Shown: positions 24,597 to 31,588 of the stretch, piece after piece
How positions within the stretch are numbered: position 1 is the first letter of the stretch
Layout of the letters: each line of letters opens with the position of its first letter
Notes under the pieces: generated by a model
What the model saw: only the letters and a program-made list of their open reading frames with translations
The model's database searches: none
What the model was told of the DNA's origin: nothing
DNA from: DYTO01 sp040757795
GTDB taxonomy: Archaea; Hadarchaeota; Hadarchaeia; Hadarchaeales; Hadarchaeaceae
NCBI GenBank assembly: GCA_040757795.1
Contig: JBFLWG010000006.1
Span: 1 to 34,996, forward strand
Length of the DNA: 34,996 nt
Direction of reading: 5' to 3'
Translations under genes and position numbers: made by a program

Positions 24597-25628
24597 TTAG
24601 AAGAACTTGCGCAACTCCTTTGCCAGATCCTCTGGTATGGAGTCCGCCACGGGCTCGGCATGTAGCCGCTCCATGAAGCCGGCGTCGTTGGTGTAGAATG
24701 AGGCCAAGTTGGGCCGGGAGATTATCCTGGAGTTCAGCCAGAAAAATTCGCTGTTGTCATCGCCGCTGGGCCCTGAGAACATGCTCATGGTGAAGCTCTG
24801 CACAAAGAGGGACTGGTAGCCTGACAGGACTGAGGAAAGCCCGGAGGAGAAGTCGCGCAGCATTTTTTCATCCATGGCCGAGAGCGAAGACACACCTTCA
24901 ACAATGGCTGTTACCTCCTTGTTTCCTCGCGGGGCGAAACTGGAGATCCAATGGGTGCTGCCCTTTTGGGCGATGTACCTCTCCCCCTTTTCACGCTCAA
25001 CCTTCACGAGGTCCTCCCAGTAATTACTCCCGCTCTGCGAGCGGTACCGCCTGCTTTTTTCAAATATTTCCTGGATGTAGAATGTCGGCGCTGGGTCGGC
25101 GATTACCTGCAGGTGGGGGTGGATTATGCTCGCGGCCCCTGGCGGCATGTAGTTCCAGTTGATGTTCCAGTGCTTGATCTCCGGATGCCGCTCTTTCACG
25201 AGCTTGAAATACTCAAGGCAGGCCTTGAAGGAATCCTCGAGCAGCCTGGGGGTGAATTGCCCTGGCTCAAGGAAATGGTCGCCTGAAAAGGTAACCACCG
25301 CGTGGAACCCTCCGAACGGGAAAAGGTTGGGGAATGCGCAGGCCGTGCCCACCTTTATCCTGTCGGGCATTCCCTCGGCGAACATCGGCGTGGATTTCTC
25401 CAGGCTCCCGGGGCAGAAGTGGCATTTGCCCCTGGAACGCTCGACCACGGCTCCAAGCTCTGAGGATGTCGAGGCCTGCATCGGCCGCCTAGCCCTCTGG
25501 ATGTTTATCCTGCAGCCTCTGCCTGTGAGTGGGTCGACCCTGACCTCGATCAATTGTGTGGCTTCATTGAAACCCTCGACAGGACTCCTGAACTTGGCCT
25601 CCTGAGTGTATTTTTCAAACTTTATCAT
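24597..25628 (-). CDS. GalT-like sugar-1-phosphate nucleotidylyltransferase
   Basis: HIT-superfamily nucleotidyltransferase, 343 residues. The core MPPGAASIIHPHLQ carries the galactose-1-phosphate uridylyltransferase active site HPHxQ, with nucleophile His172. CHFCPG (Cys69, Cys72) is a zinc-binding pair. A second HIT-like half follows, with SGPSGDDNSEFFWLNSR. GalT exchanges UMP between UDP-glucose and galactose-1-phosphate; ADP-glucose phosphorylase has the same fold. Only 1 bp separates it from the upstream nucleotidyltransferase-cupin gene, which suggests the two share a pool of sugar phosphates. Confidence 0.85.
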   Translation of the reverse strand: MIKFEKYTQEAKFRSPVEGFNEATQLIEVRVDPLTGRGCRINIQRARRPMQASTSSELGAVVERSRGKCHFCPGSLEKSTPMFAEGMPDRIKVGTACAFPNLFPFGGFHAVVTFSGDHFLEPGQFTPRLLEDSFKACLEYFKLVKERHPEIKHWNINWNYMPPGAASIIHPHLQVIADPAPTFYIQEIFEKSRRYRSQSGSNYWEDLVKVEREKGERYIAQKGSTHWISSFAPRGNKEVTAIVEGVSSLSAMDEKMLRDFSSGLSSVLSGYQSLFVQSFTMSMFSGPSGDDNSEFFWLNSRIISRPNLASFYTNDAGFMERLHAEPVADSIPEDLAKELRKFF

Positions 25629-25629
25629 G

Positions 25630-26640
25630 TCAACCGCCCTCGCATTTTTCTGTCATGCGGACGAGGATTAGCTCCCGCTTGGACGTGTTGTGGATTGAGT
25701 GGCGTTCGTTCGGGTTTATCTGGATGATGTCTTTCCCTCTCACTTGGCGCCTCTGGCCCGAAACCTCGATTTCTCCTTCACCCTCCACAAAGAAGCAGAC
25801 AGATGCGGACGGCGAGTTACTGGTCATCTGCTTTCCAGGATGTATAACAATCGCTGAAAGGTTCATGCAGCTGCCGACGGCCTTCTCGACAACAACGCAG
25901 CACTCGCCGCTCTCCAGCAGCTTTCCCTCCTTGAATGCCAGAAGGTAGCTCTTGTGGGCGATGTCGTACCACTCCCCCGGGAATAGGTGGCCCTTCAGCT
26001 TCTCCCCCCGCTCGAGAAGGTGCTGGATGAAGAACCCCGGGGCGTCCTGTTTTTTCATCCGGCAGAACTCGTCGAGGATTGGGAAGACCCTCTTTGGCAG
26101 GAGGTAGACCCCCATGCTGACGTACTGGCTAAGCGGGGGCTTCACTTTCTCCTTGAACTCCCTGATGTAGAAGCTGTCTTTCGGAGGCGGGTGCCTGTCG
26201 CTCCCCTCGAACTTGACGGTCGCCATTTCCTCGGCCCTCATGTCGGGGCGCGCGCCGACGTGGTAGATGCCCACCTGCGGGATGCCTTCGTAGGATTTCA
26301 CGAAGCCTTCCAGCCCAGACGAGAAGTAGTTGTCCACGCAGATCACAAGGAGGTCCTCGTTTATCCCCCGCTTCTTGATAGCGTAGTTGATGGCTGAGAC
26401 GGCGCCGAGCTTTTGCTCCTCAGATGTTGCCTTCTCCACAATTACATTTTTGTACTGGCGGAAGAACGGCTCGAACCTCTTGTTTGTGGAGACGAAAGCC
26501 TCAAGCCCTATTTTTTCCAGCTTTTTGAGAAGGTGGTTGAGGACGGAGTCGCCCTCCGTGGGCAGCATGGCTTTTGGGAGCTGCTCCCCCAGCGGGCCGA
26601 GCCTCTTTGCAAAGCCTCCGGCGAGTATCAGCGCTTTCAT
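25630..26640 (-). CDS. Sugar nucleotidyltransferase fused to C-terminal cupin
   Basis: A two-domain protein of 336 residues from the ATG at 26640 (a GTG at 26649 is possible). Residues 1-235 are a GT-A nucleotidyltransferase: MKALILAGGFAKRLGPLGEQLPKAMLP, the NTP and product-binding signature, then VICVDNYFSS with the metal Asp and the late FPGEWYDIAHKSYLLA. It should make NDP-sugar from NTP and a hexose-1-phosphate. Residues about 258-333 form a single cupin: CFFVEGEGEIEVSGQRRQVRGKDIIQINPNERHSIHN, with the His of ERHSIHN available for metal. This fused order is less usual than the left-handed beta-helix found after glucose-1-phosphate transferases. The cupin may be an isomerase or a sensor domain. 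Confidence 0.85.
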   Translation of the reverse strand: MKALILAGGFAKRLGPLGEQLPKAMLPTEGDSVLNHLLKKLEKIGLEAFVSTNKRFEPFFRQYKNVIVEKATSEEQKLGAVSAINYAIKKRGINEDLLVICVDNYFSSGLEGFVKSYEGIPQVGIYHVGARPDMRAEEMATVKFEGSDRHPPPKDSFYIREFKEKVKPPLSQYVSMGVYLLPKRVFPILDEFCRMKKQDAPGFFIQHLLERGEKLKGHLFPGEWYDIAHKSYLLAFKEGKLLESGECCVVVEKAVGSCMNLSAIVIHPGKQMTSNSPSASVCFFVEGEGEIEVSGQRRQVRGKDIIQINPNERHSIHNTSKRELILVRMTEKCEGG

Positions 26641-26661
26641 CCTTCTCACATATACTCTCGG

Positions 26662-26671
26662 GTATTTTAAT
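26662..26671. promoter_or_regulatory. Shared divergent BoxA for SRP54 and nucleotidyltransferase
   Basis: GTATTTTAAT on plus reads ATTAAAATAC on minus, and both orientations look like a BoxA. The plus start at 26697 is about 26 nt downstream; the minus start at 26640 is about 22 nt away. One AT block may therefore serve both divergent genes. Confidence 0.4.
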
Positions 26672-26696
26672 CATCACGAGCAAGATTATCGAGGTT

Positions 26697-28064
26697 ATGG
26701 TCCTAGAAAAGCTCGGAGTGGCCCTTCACGGGGCCCTGAGGAAGCTGGCAAGGGCGCCGACGGTCGACCAGGCAGCGCTGAAGGAGTTGGTGAGGGACAT
26801 CCAGAGGGCATTGCTGCAGGCGGACGTCAACGTGGAGCTGGTGCTGGAACTCACCAAGAAGATCGAGAAGAGGGCGCTCGAGGAGAAGCTGCCTCCAGGG
26901 ATGGACAGGAGGGCCCACGTCGTCAAGATAGTCTACGAGGAGCTCTCAGAGTTTCTGGGGAAGCCTTCGGAGCTGAATGTTGAGCCCCGGAAGCTCAAGG
27001 TCGTCCTGATGGTCGGATTGCAGGGAAGCGGGAAGACCACCACCATCGGGAAGCTCTCGGCCCACTTCAAAAAGAAAGGGTACAAGGTCGGGGTGGTCGC
27101 TGCGGACACCTTTAGGCCGGGGGCGCACGAGCAGTTGAGCCAGCTTTCACAACAGGCAGGCGTCGAGTTCTTCGGGGACCAGAAGGCGAAGGACTCTGTG
27201 AAGCTCGCAGTGGAGGGTGTCAAGAGGTTCAGGAAGGAGGGCTTCGAGGTCGTGTTTGTGGACAGCGCCGGCAGGCACAGGAAGGAGGAGGACCTGATGG
27301 AGGAGATGAGAAAGATGGCGGAGGCCGTGAAGCCGGACGAGGTCATGCTTGTCATCGATGGGACGATAGGGCAGCAGGCTAGGGAGCAGGCTGCAGCGTT
27401 CAAGGCCGCCACGGGGATCGGCTCTATTTTCGTGACGAAGCTGGACGGCACGGCAAAGGGGGGTGGGGCCCTTTCGGCAGTGGCCGCGACAGGGGCGCCA
27501 ATCAAGTTCATCGGCGTCGGCGAGCACATCGAGGACGTCGAGCCTTACGTCCCGCAGCGATTCGTGGCGAGGCTGCTCGGGATGGGGGACATAGAGACTC
27601 TGCTGAAGAAGGTCGAGGAGCTGGCCGCTGAAGGCGCTGTGAAGCCTGCGGAGGCCAAAGCCATCATGGCGGGGAAGCTCACGCTGAAGGATGTCTATGA
27701 CCAGATGGGGGCCATGAGCAAGATGGGGCCGCTCAAGAAGGTCATGCAGATGATTCCGGGCGTCGGGGTCTCCATCCCGGACGAGCAGATGAAGGTGGGG
27801 GAAGAGAAGCTGAAGAAGTTCAAGGTCATCATGCAGTCGATGACCAAGAAGGAGATGGAGGACCCGAAGCTGATCAATGCTTCCCGTGTCCGCAGGATCG
27901 CCAAAGGCTCGGGAACCAAGGAGTCGGACGTCAAGGAGCTTCTTAAGCAGTATGAGTTCATGCAGAAGTTCGTCAAGGCTTTTGCCAAGGGCAGGATGCC
28001 GAAGGCGGGGCCCTGGGGCAAGCTCATGAAGGAGATGTCCAAGCGGGGCCCGGCCGGACCCTAG
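26697..28064 (+). CDS. srp54: Signal recognition particle GTPase SRP54/Ffh
   Basis: Binds signal sequences of nascent chains and targets ribosomes to the membrane with SRP RNA and FtsY. The 455 residues comprise the N domain (1-95), the G domain and the M domain (about 296-455). The G domain shows GLQGSGKTTT (107-116), DTFRPGAHEQL, DSAGRH and TKLDGTAKGGG. The M domain shows RVRRIAKGSGTKESDVKELL, the SRP-RNA-binding helix-turn-helix, and methionine-rich helices for signal binding. The ATG at 26697 is chosen because MVLEKLGVALHGAL fits the family start and the BoxA is 26 nt upstream. Confidence 0.97.
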   Translation: MVLEKLGVALHGALRKLARAPTVDQAALKELVRDIQRALLQADVNVELVLELTKKIEKRALEEKLPPGMDRRAHVVKIVYEELSEFLGKPSELNVEPRKLKVVLMVGLQGSGKTTTIGKLSAHFKKKGYKVGVVAADTFRPGAHEQLSQLSQQAGVEFFGDQKAKDSVKLAVEGVKRFRKEGFEVVFVDSAGRHRKEEDLMEEMRKMAEAVKPDEVMLVIDGTIGQQAREQAAAFKAATGIGSIFVTKLDGTAKGGGALSAVAATGAPIKFIGVGEHIEDVEPYVPQRFVARLLGMGDIETLLKKVEELAAEGAVKPAEAKAIMAGKLTLKDVYDQMGAMSKMGPLKKVMQMIPGVGVSIPDEQMKVGEEKLKKFKVIMQSMTKKEMEDPKLINASRVRRIAKGSGTKESDVKELLKQYEFMQKFVKAFAKGRMPKAGPWGKLMKEMSKRGPAGP

Positions 28065-28423
28065 TCGCCGGCCCTCACCACAGATATGCCGTCTCCCGAC
28101 CTAAGCTTCCTGAAGTTCTCCAAGCCGTTCTTTATCCTTGCGAATGTTGTCACGGGGCTGTAGGGCTGGGACTTGCCGAAGAAGATGCAGAAGGCGGGGC
28201 CGTCGGGCCAGTAGGAGACGTCGCCCGCGGTTGTCTTTGGCGTAGGGTTTTCCTGCGCCATTTTCGCGGGAATATCGAAGTAGACCTCCTCCTTCCAGAC
28301 CTCGAGCGCCGCCTTTACGGGTAGGACCTTCCAGATGGCGTCGCAAGTCTTCGGGCACTCGCTCTCCAGCATCTCAGCTTCAGTCGAGAAGCCCGCGCAG
28401 GTTATTTTCATTTTTCTGGGCAT
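28061..28423 (-). CDS. Cyclophilin-like protein (TM1367/DUF369 type)
   Basis: A 120-residue protein. The segment EEVYFDIPAKMAQENPTPKTTAGDVSYWPDGPAFCIFFGK is the pattern of the small cyclophilin-like fold family, which includes TM1367. Its biochemical role is not established, and true peptidyl-prolyl isomerase activity is unproven. The ATG at 28423 is chosen because a BoxA (ATTTAAAC on the minus strand, 28451-28458) lies 27 nt before it. An ATG at 28411 is also possible. The stop overlaps the SRP54 stop by 4 bp in convergent orientation. It has three cysteines near the N-terminus. Confidence 0.8.
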   Translation of the reverse strand: MPRKMKITCAGFSTEAEMLESECPKTCDAIWKVLPVKAALEVWKEEVYFDIPAKMAQENPTPKTTAGDVSYWPDGPAFCIFFGKSQPYSPVTTFARIKNGLENFRKLRSGDGISVVRAGD

Positions 28424-28450
28424 CGTCAAACCAATACCAGTCGTGCCGTT

Positions 28451-28458
28451 GTTTAAAT
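28451..28458 (-). promoter_or_regulatory. BoxA of the cyclophilin-like gene
   Basis: ATTTAAAC on the minus strand, 27 nt before the ATG at 28423; spacing supports a leaderless start. Confidence 0.45.
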
Positions 28459-28490
28459 GTGTCTCGTCAAAACGTGAGGGGAACAAATTG

Positions 28491-28499
28491 TTTTATATC
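28491..28499 (+). promoter_or_regulatory. BoxA of the universal stress protein gene
   Basis: TTTTATATC lies 25 nt before the paired ATG ATG at 28525/28528. The spacing argues for these starts rather than the longer frame that begins upstream of the BoxA. Confidence 0.55.
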
Positions 28500-28524
28500 C
28501 TGCGGAAAGAGGCTTTTGTGGTGG

Positions 28525-28926
28525 ATGATGTTCAAAAAAATGGTTTTGTGCGTGACGGAGGCGACGCCGAAGGAAGTTGTCGAGGTCGCGACAAGGCTGT
28601 GTTCCAAGCAGACGAAAGTTTATGTGCTGCACGTCGTCCGTCTTTTGACCGAAACCACAAAAAAGGAGGCGACAAAAAGCTTCTCACCTGTGATGGGCGC
28701 GTTCAAAAGGGAGGGGCTGAACAGCGAGCTCGCGCTGGTCGAGTCCACAGACGTCAAAAACTCCATAATAAATTTTGCGAAGAAAAATTCATGTGACGTC
28801 ATCGTGACAGGCACCATTCCAAAATCTGGCTTGGTCGGGTATTTTTCTGAAAATGTTTCCGACTACATCGTCCAGACTGCCCCGTGCACAGTGGTGCTAG
28901 TAAGGAAGCCAGGCAAACCAGGATGA
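28525..28926 (+). CDS. Universal stress protein family
   Basis: A 133-residue UspA-fold protein. The N-terminal FKKMVLCVTEATPKEVVEVATRL is the first beta-alpha unit, then VYVLHVV. The C-terminal CDVIVTGTIPKSGLVGYFSENVSDYIVQTAPCTVVLVRKP is the nucleotide-binding unit, with a modified G-x-SE motif where ATP-binding members have GS. ATP binding is thus uncertain. It lies 14 bp upstream of a transporter gene and may regulate it, as USP proteins often accompany transporters; this is inference. Confidence 0.85.
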   Translation: MMFKKMVLCVTEATPKEVVEVATRLCSKQTKVYVLHVVRLLTETTKKEATKSFSPVMGAFKREGLNSELALVESTDVKNSIINFAKKNSCDVIVTGTIPKSGLVGYFSENVSDYIVQTAPCTVVLVRKPGKPG

Positions 28927-28940
28927 CGCACGTTTTTTGA

Positions 28941-30290
28941 GTGGTTCCCTTGGATGGTCTCTCAGTAGTGCCTATGCTATTTTTTGCGGCAACGGTGTTC
29001 CTTGTCTTCAAGCAGCCTAAAGTTAGGATTCCGTTCACATCAAAGCGCGTCTGGATTGATTACGGGTGGGCGCCGCTGCTGGCGGTGTTCATACTTCTGG
29101 CGACGAGGTTCATAGACTCGAGCACGATTTCCTCAGGAGTGATAGGTGCTGGCAACGTGAGCCCCTACTCGATAATCATACTGATAATGTCGCTGTCCTA
29201 CATCTGCATCTCCCTCGACTACACAGGGTTTTTTGAGTATGTTTCGCTGAAGGTCGTCGGGGCATCGAAGAACTCCGGAAGGAAACTTTTCATCTACTTC
29301 TTCGCGCTCACGGCCTTTCTCACTCTCTTCACAGACAACGACATAGTAATACTGACGATGACTCTGATAATGTTTTACATCAGCATAAATGCCAAGATAA
29401 ATCCGATACCTTTCCTTTTCGCGCAGTTCTTCGCCGTCAACATCCTTGGCATGGCTCTTTACATAGGGAACCCGGCCAACATAGTTGCCGCCGATGCTTA
29501 CGGGCTTTCTTTTGCTGAGTTTGCGAAGTGGATGCTGCTGCCTTCGGCTTTTTCGGCTTTGGCGTGTTTAATCCTTCTTTGGGTGGTGTTCAGGCGAAAG
29601 ATACCGCGCAGGTTCAGGGCGATCAAAGTTGAGCCAGGGTCCTCTCTCAGGGACAAGAGAGGGGCGATATTCGGTTCGGCGGTGCTAGTGCTGGTCATAA
29701 TTTTCATGAGCCTGCCAACGAGCATGACTGGGGTGCCCATCTGGGGGATTGCCTTGTTCTTCGCCGCCGTCATGGTTTTTCACGATATGGCAAAACACCG
29801 GGCCGGCGTCTTCAAGATTTTCGCAAGGCTGCCGTGGAAGGTGGTGCCGTTTTTGATAGGGTTTTTCATAATGATAGAAGCCCTTGTTGCAGCCGGGTGG
29901 ACCGACCTGTTTGCTTCCCAACTGTCCGGCCTTTCCGGCAGCGTCATAATCACGGTGTTCGGGGTCTGTTTTCTCACCTCCCTTTCAGCCGGTGTGATGA
30001 GCAATCACCCGATGACGATTTTCTTTGTCAGGGTTTTCAACAGCCCTTCTTTCGCTGCCACGCAGACCACGAGGCTCGGGGCGACGCTGGGGCTTGTGGT
30101 CGGGAGCAACTTCGGGGCCAACCTGACATTGATCGGGGCGCTCGCTGGCATAATGTGGGCTGGAATTCTCCACGATAAGGGGATCCAGATTTCATTCTCC
30201 CAGTTTTCCAAGTACGGGCTGCTGATCATGCCGCTGGTGACAATCGTGGCCGGGCTGACTCTGATAGCTGAGATCATGTTGTTTGTTTGA
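28941..30290 (+). CDS. ArsB/NhaD-superfamily ion transporter
   Basis: A multispanning membrane protein, 449 residues with about 11-12 hydrophobic spans. It has two re-entrant signatures of the ion transporter superfamily: FTDNDIVIL (130-134 and on) in the first half and GNPANIVAADAYG (176-180 and on), with a matching SAGVMSNHPMTIFF in the second half. Relatives are ArsB arsenite pumps and Na+/H+ antiporters (NhaD) or anion transporters, so the substrate is not fixed; no arsenic genes are nearby. It starts with GTG 14 bp after the stress-protein stop. No Shine-Dalgarno is clear. Confidence 0.88.
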   Translation: MVPLDGLSVVPMLFFAATVFLVFKQPKVRIPFTSKRVWIDYGWAPLLAVFILLATRFIDSSTISSGVIGAGNVSPYSIIILIMSLSYICISLDYTGFFEYVSLKVVGASKNSGRKLFIYFFALTAFLTLFTDNDIVILTMTLIMFYISINAKINPIPFLFAQFFAVNILGMALYIGNPANIVAADAYGLSFAEFAKWMLLPSAFSALACLILLWVVFRRKIPRRFRAIKVEPGSSLRDKRGAIFGSAVLVLVIIFMSLPTSMTGVPIWGIALFFAAVMVFHDMAKHRAGVFKIFARLPWKVVPFLIGFFIMIEALVAAGWTDLFASQLSGLSGSVIITVFGVCFLTSLSAGVMSNHPMTIFFVRVFNSPSFAATQTTRLGATLGLVVGSNFGANLTLIGALAGIMWAGILHDKGIQISFSQFSKYGLLIMPLVTIVAGLTLIAEIMLFV

Positions 30291-30311
30291 GCATTTCTGT
30301 GTATTTTTCGC

Positions 30312-30320
30312 CTTTATATA
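30312..30320 (+). promoter_or_regulatory. Strong BoxA opening the tRNA-like region
   Basis: CTTTATATA is an excellent archaeal BoxA, 22 bp after the transporter stop. The predicted start of transcription is near 30342-30346. No good reading frame begins there, so it probably drives a non-coding or long-leader RNA through the tRNA-like elements at 30426-30754. Confidence 0.55.
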
Positions 30321-30425
30321 CCCAGTTCACCCAAAGGCTCGGCGGGAGATATGTGAAGAAAAAAGAAAAAACGGGCGACATTGATGTCCAAAACTCGATC
30401 AAGCAATCAAAAGCTGGAGCTAATC

Positions 30426-30493
30426 CAGAGAAAAAAAGAAAGACCCGACTGAAGATCGGGTGGACTTCCCAGTCAAATCATTCTCTGCACCAC
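30426..30493 (+). ncRNA. Degenerate tRNA-like element with Phe anticodon arm
   Basis: The hairpin CCCGA-CTGAAGA-TCGGG (30444-30460) equals a normal archaeal tRNA-Phe anticodon arm with GAA at 30451-30453. A perfect 7-bp pair, CAGAGAA (30426-30432) with TTCTCTG (30481-30487), could close it like an acceptor stem, and CACCA follows. The D-arm position holds only an A-rich stretch, and the T-arm position does not pair. It is therefore a decayed tRNA-Phe, a part of one, or an unusual armless RNA. The segment from the loop through GTGGACTTC is nearly the same as in the next element. Confidence 0.45.
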
Positions 30494-30518
30494 ATGTTGA
30501 TAAAGATTTTGGCGCGAT

Positions 30519-30603
30519 GCCGGGGTGCCGGAACTCGGACAACGGGCCTGGCTGAAGACCAGGTGGACTTCAGTCTTCGTGGGTTCAAACCCCACCCCTG
30601 GCG
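30519..30603 (+). tRNA. Class II tRNA, Ser-type body with GAA (Phe) anticodon
   Basis: It folds fully. Acceptor GCCGGGG/CCCTGGC has one G-T pair. The D arm CCG/CGG keeps A14, GG18-19 and A21. Anticodon stem CCTGG/CCAGG has loop CTGAAGA (30552-30558; anticodon GAA at 30554-30556). The long variable arm is GGAC-TTCA-GTCT, T arm GTGGG-TTCAAAC-CCCAC, discriminator G73, no encoded CCA. GCCGGGG acceptor, G73 and long variable arm are serine-tRNA features in archaea; leucine tRNAs have A73. The loop is that of archaeal tRNA-Phe, including G37. A Ser(GGA) loop, CTGGAAA, differs at positions 35 and 37. Seryl-tRNA synthetase ignores the anticodon, so serine at Phe codons is conceivable. A pseudogene or regulatory RNA is the alternative. 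Confidence 0.72.
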
Positions 30604-30682
30604 CGCCTTTTCATCGGTCAAACGGGCTCGGTTGTCAATGAAATGTTGTTCTAGATTCTTAATAGGATTTCGAATCGATGGA

Positions 30683-30754
30683 GGGGTGCCAGAGTCAGTC
30701 AAAATAGAGCAGGCAAACCCACAGTTTTATTGGGTTAAAACCCCGTCACTGGCG
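30683..30754 (+). ncRNA. tRNA-like structured segment upstream of a Shine-Dalgarno
   Basis: Its ends align with the preceding tRNA (GGGGTGCCAGA versus GGGGTGCCGGA; GGGTTAAAACCCC then CTGGCG versus GGGTTCAAACCCC then CTGGCG). GCCAG (30688-30692) pairs with CTGGC (30749-30753). Inside are two mutually exclusive hairpins: GTTTTA/TAAAAC (30724-30741) and AACCCA/TGGGTT (30717-30736). No 7-nt anticodon loop is visible, so it is not a working tRNA. It ends 18 bp before the Shine-Dalgarno of the next gene and could act as a leader element. Confidence 0.35.
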
Positions 30755-30772
30755 TTCATGCTTCAACAAAAA

Positions 30773-30779
30773 GGAGGTG
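30773..30779 (+). promoter_or_regulatory. Strong Shine-Dalgarno fixing a GTG start
   Basis: GGAGGTG lies 6 nt before GTG at 30786. This is the best ribosome-binding site I noticed in the window, where many starts lack one, and it shows that this gene is read from a leadered mRNA. Confidence 0.7.
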
Positions 30780-30785
30780 TGAAAA

Positions 30786-31493
30786 GTGAGGTTTGGAGAA
30801 GTTTGTGACATCAGCGTGATCGGCGACAGGGAGAACTTTGAGCGGGCTAGGCAGCTTGTGGGCGGCGGAGAGCTCTACCTCCCGTCAGCGACTTACTCCT
30901 GGCTTGCGAGAGACAGGCTAATCTCCGTGAGGAGCCGCGCGGTCAGCTACAGCCTGGTGAGCCAGTTCGTGCGCGACGGGCAGCTGCTCGTGGTATACTT
31001 GCCCGAGGTGCTGGACGAGCTTTCGAGGAGGCTGCTGTTCGAGGCCGAGCACGAGGTACCCCTAACAGACCTTCGGGCCCTGATGCTGGCGGCCCACCTC
31101 AAGGTGCCTTACCTGAGCTTCGGGGAGGAGCCTCTGGAGCAGCTGCAGGAGCACTTTGGGGCGAAAGTTTTTGGGCAGCTCGAGGTTTCGGGAGGCTGGC
31201 GAGGGTTCAAAGAGGCGCTGGGAGCCTACAGGGAGCTGGCGGCGGATGTCGGCGCCAAGGTCGGGGAGTGCATCAGCAACGGCGGCTCATTCGATGAAGT
31301 TGTGAAAGACTTTGGCGGGGACGGGCAGAAAAGAGGCAACGGCGGGGCAACAAACGGGCTCGAGTTCAGGTGTGTGGCGTGGGATTTGACCCCCATCCTG
31401 AAAGAATATCTTGGCGATAGAGTCGTCCAGCCGGAAACTGTCCAGGAGCTTTGCGAGAGGTCGCTGCTGCTGGTCGCGAGCCCCAGGCAATGA
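30786..31493 (+). CDS. Hypothetical protein with possible PIN-like domain
   Basis: A 235-residue protein, start GTG fixed by GGAGGTG 6 nt upstream. I do not recognise a family with certainty. Residues about 1-125 have alternating strands and helices. The stretch LPEVLDELSRRLL, then LTDLRALMLAAHLKVPYLSFGEEPLEQL and HFGAKVFG, resembles the PIN-nuclease order of an acidic residue, the D-x2-AL helix, a beta strand with an acidic residue, and a final strand. The C-terminal part contains a low-complexity glycine/asparagine linker (DGQKRGNGGATNG). No second toxin-antitoxin gene is adjacent. It sits directly after the tRNA-like elements, so an RNA-related role is tempting but unproven. Confidence 0.65.
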   Translation: MRFGEVCDISVIGDRENFERARQLVGGGELYLPSATYSWLARDRLISVRSRAVSYSLVSQFVRDGQLLVVYLPEVLDELSRRLLFEAEHEVPLTDLRALMLAAHLKVPYLSFGEEPLEQLQEHFGAKVFGQLEVSGGWRGFKEALGAYRELAADVGAKVGECISNGGSFDEVVKDFGGDGQKRGNGGATNGLEFRCVAWDLTPILKEYLGDRVVQPETVQELCERSLLLVASPRQ

Positions 31494-31536
31494 TCGCGTG
31501 GAAAAAATTACATACCATAGCGGAACCAAGGTGTGG

Positions 31537-31582
31537 TTTTATTTGAACGGGCCCCAGATGTAAACAGATTCTGCACGAGGGA
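31537..31582 (+). promoter_or_regulatory. BoxA and Shine-Dalgarno of the glycosidase gene
   Basis: TTTTATTT (31537-31544) lies 44 nt before the ATG at 31589, and GAGGGA at 31577-31582 is a moderate ribosome-binding site. Together they predict a short leadered mRNA. Confidence 0.45.
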
Positions 31583-31588
31583 TTATCG

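Noticed and set aside
30287..30808. A 173-codon open frame across the region after the transporter.
   Set aside because: It overlaps the BoxA and the folded tRNA, has no family resemblance and no good start signal, and shows mixed composition. The RNA reading explains the sequence better.
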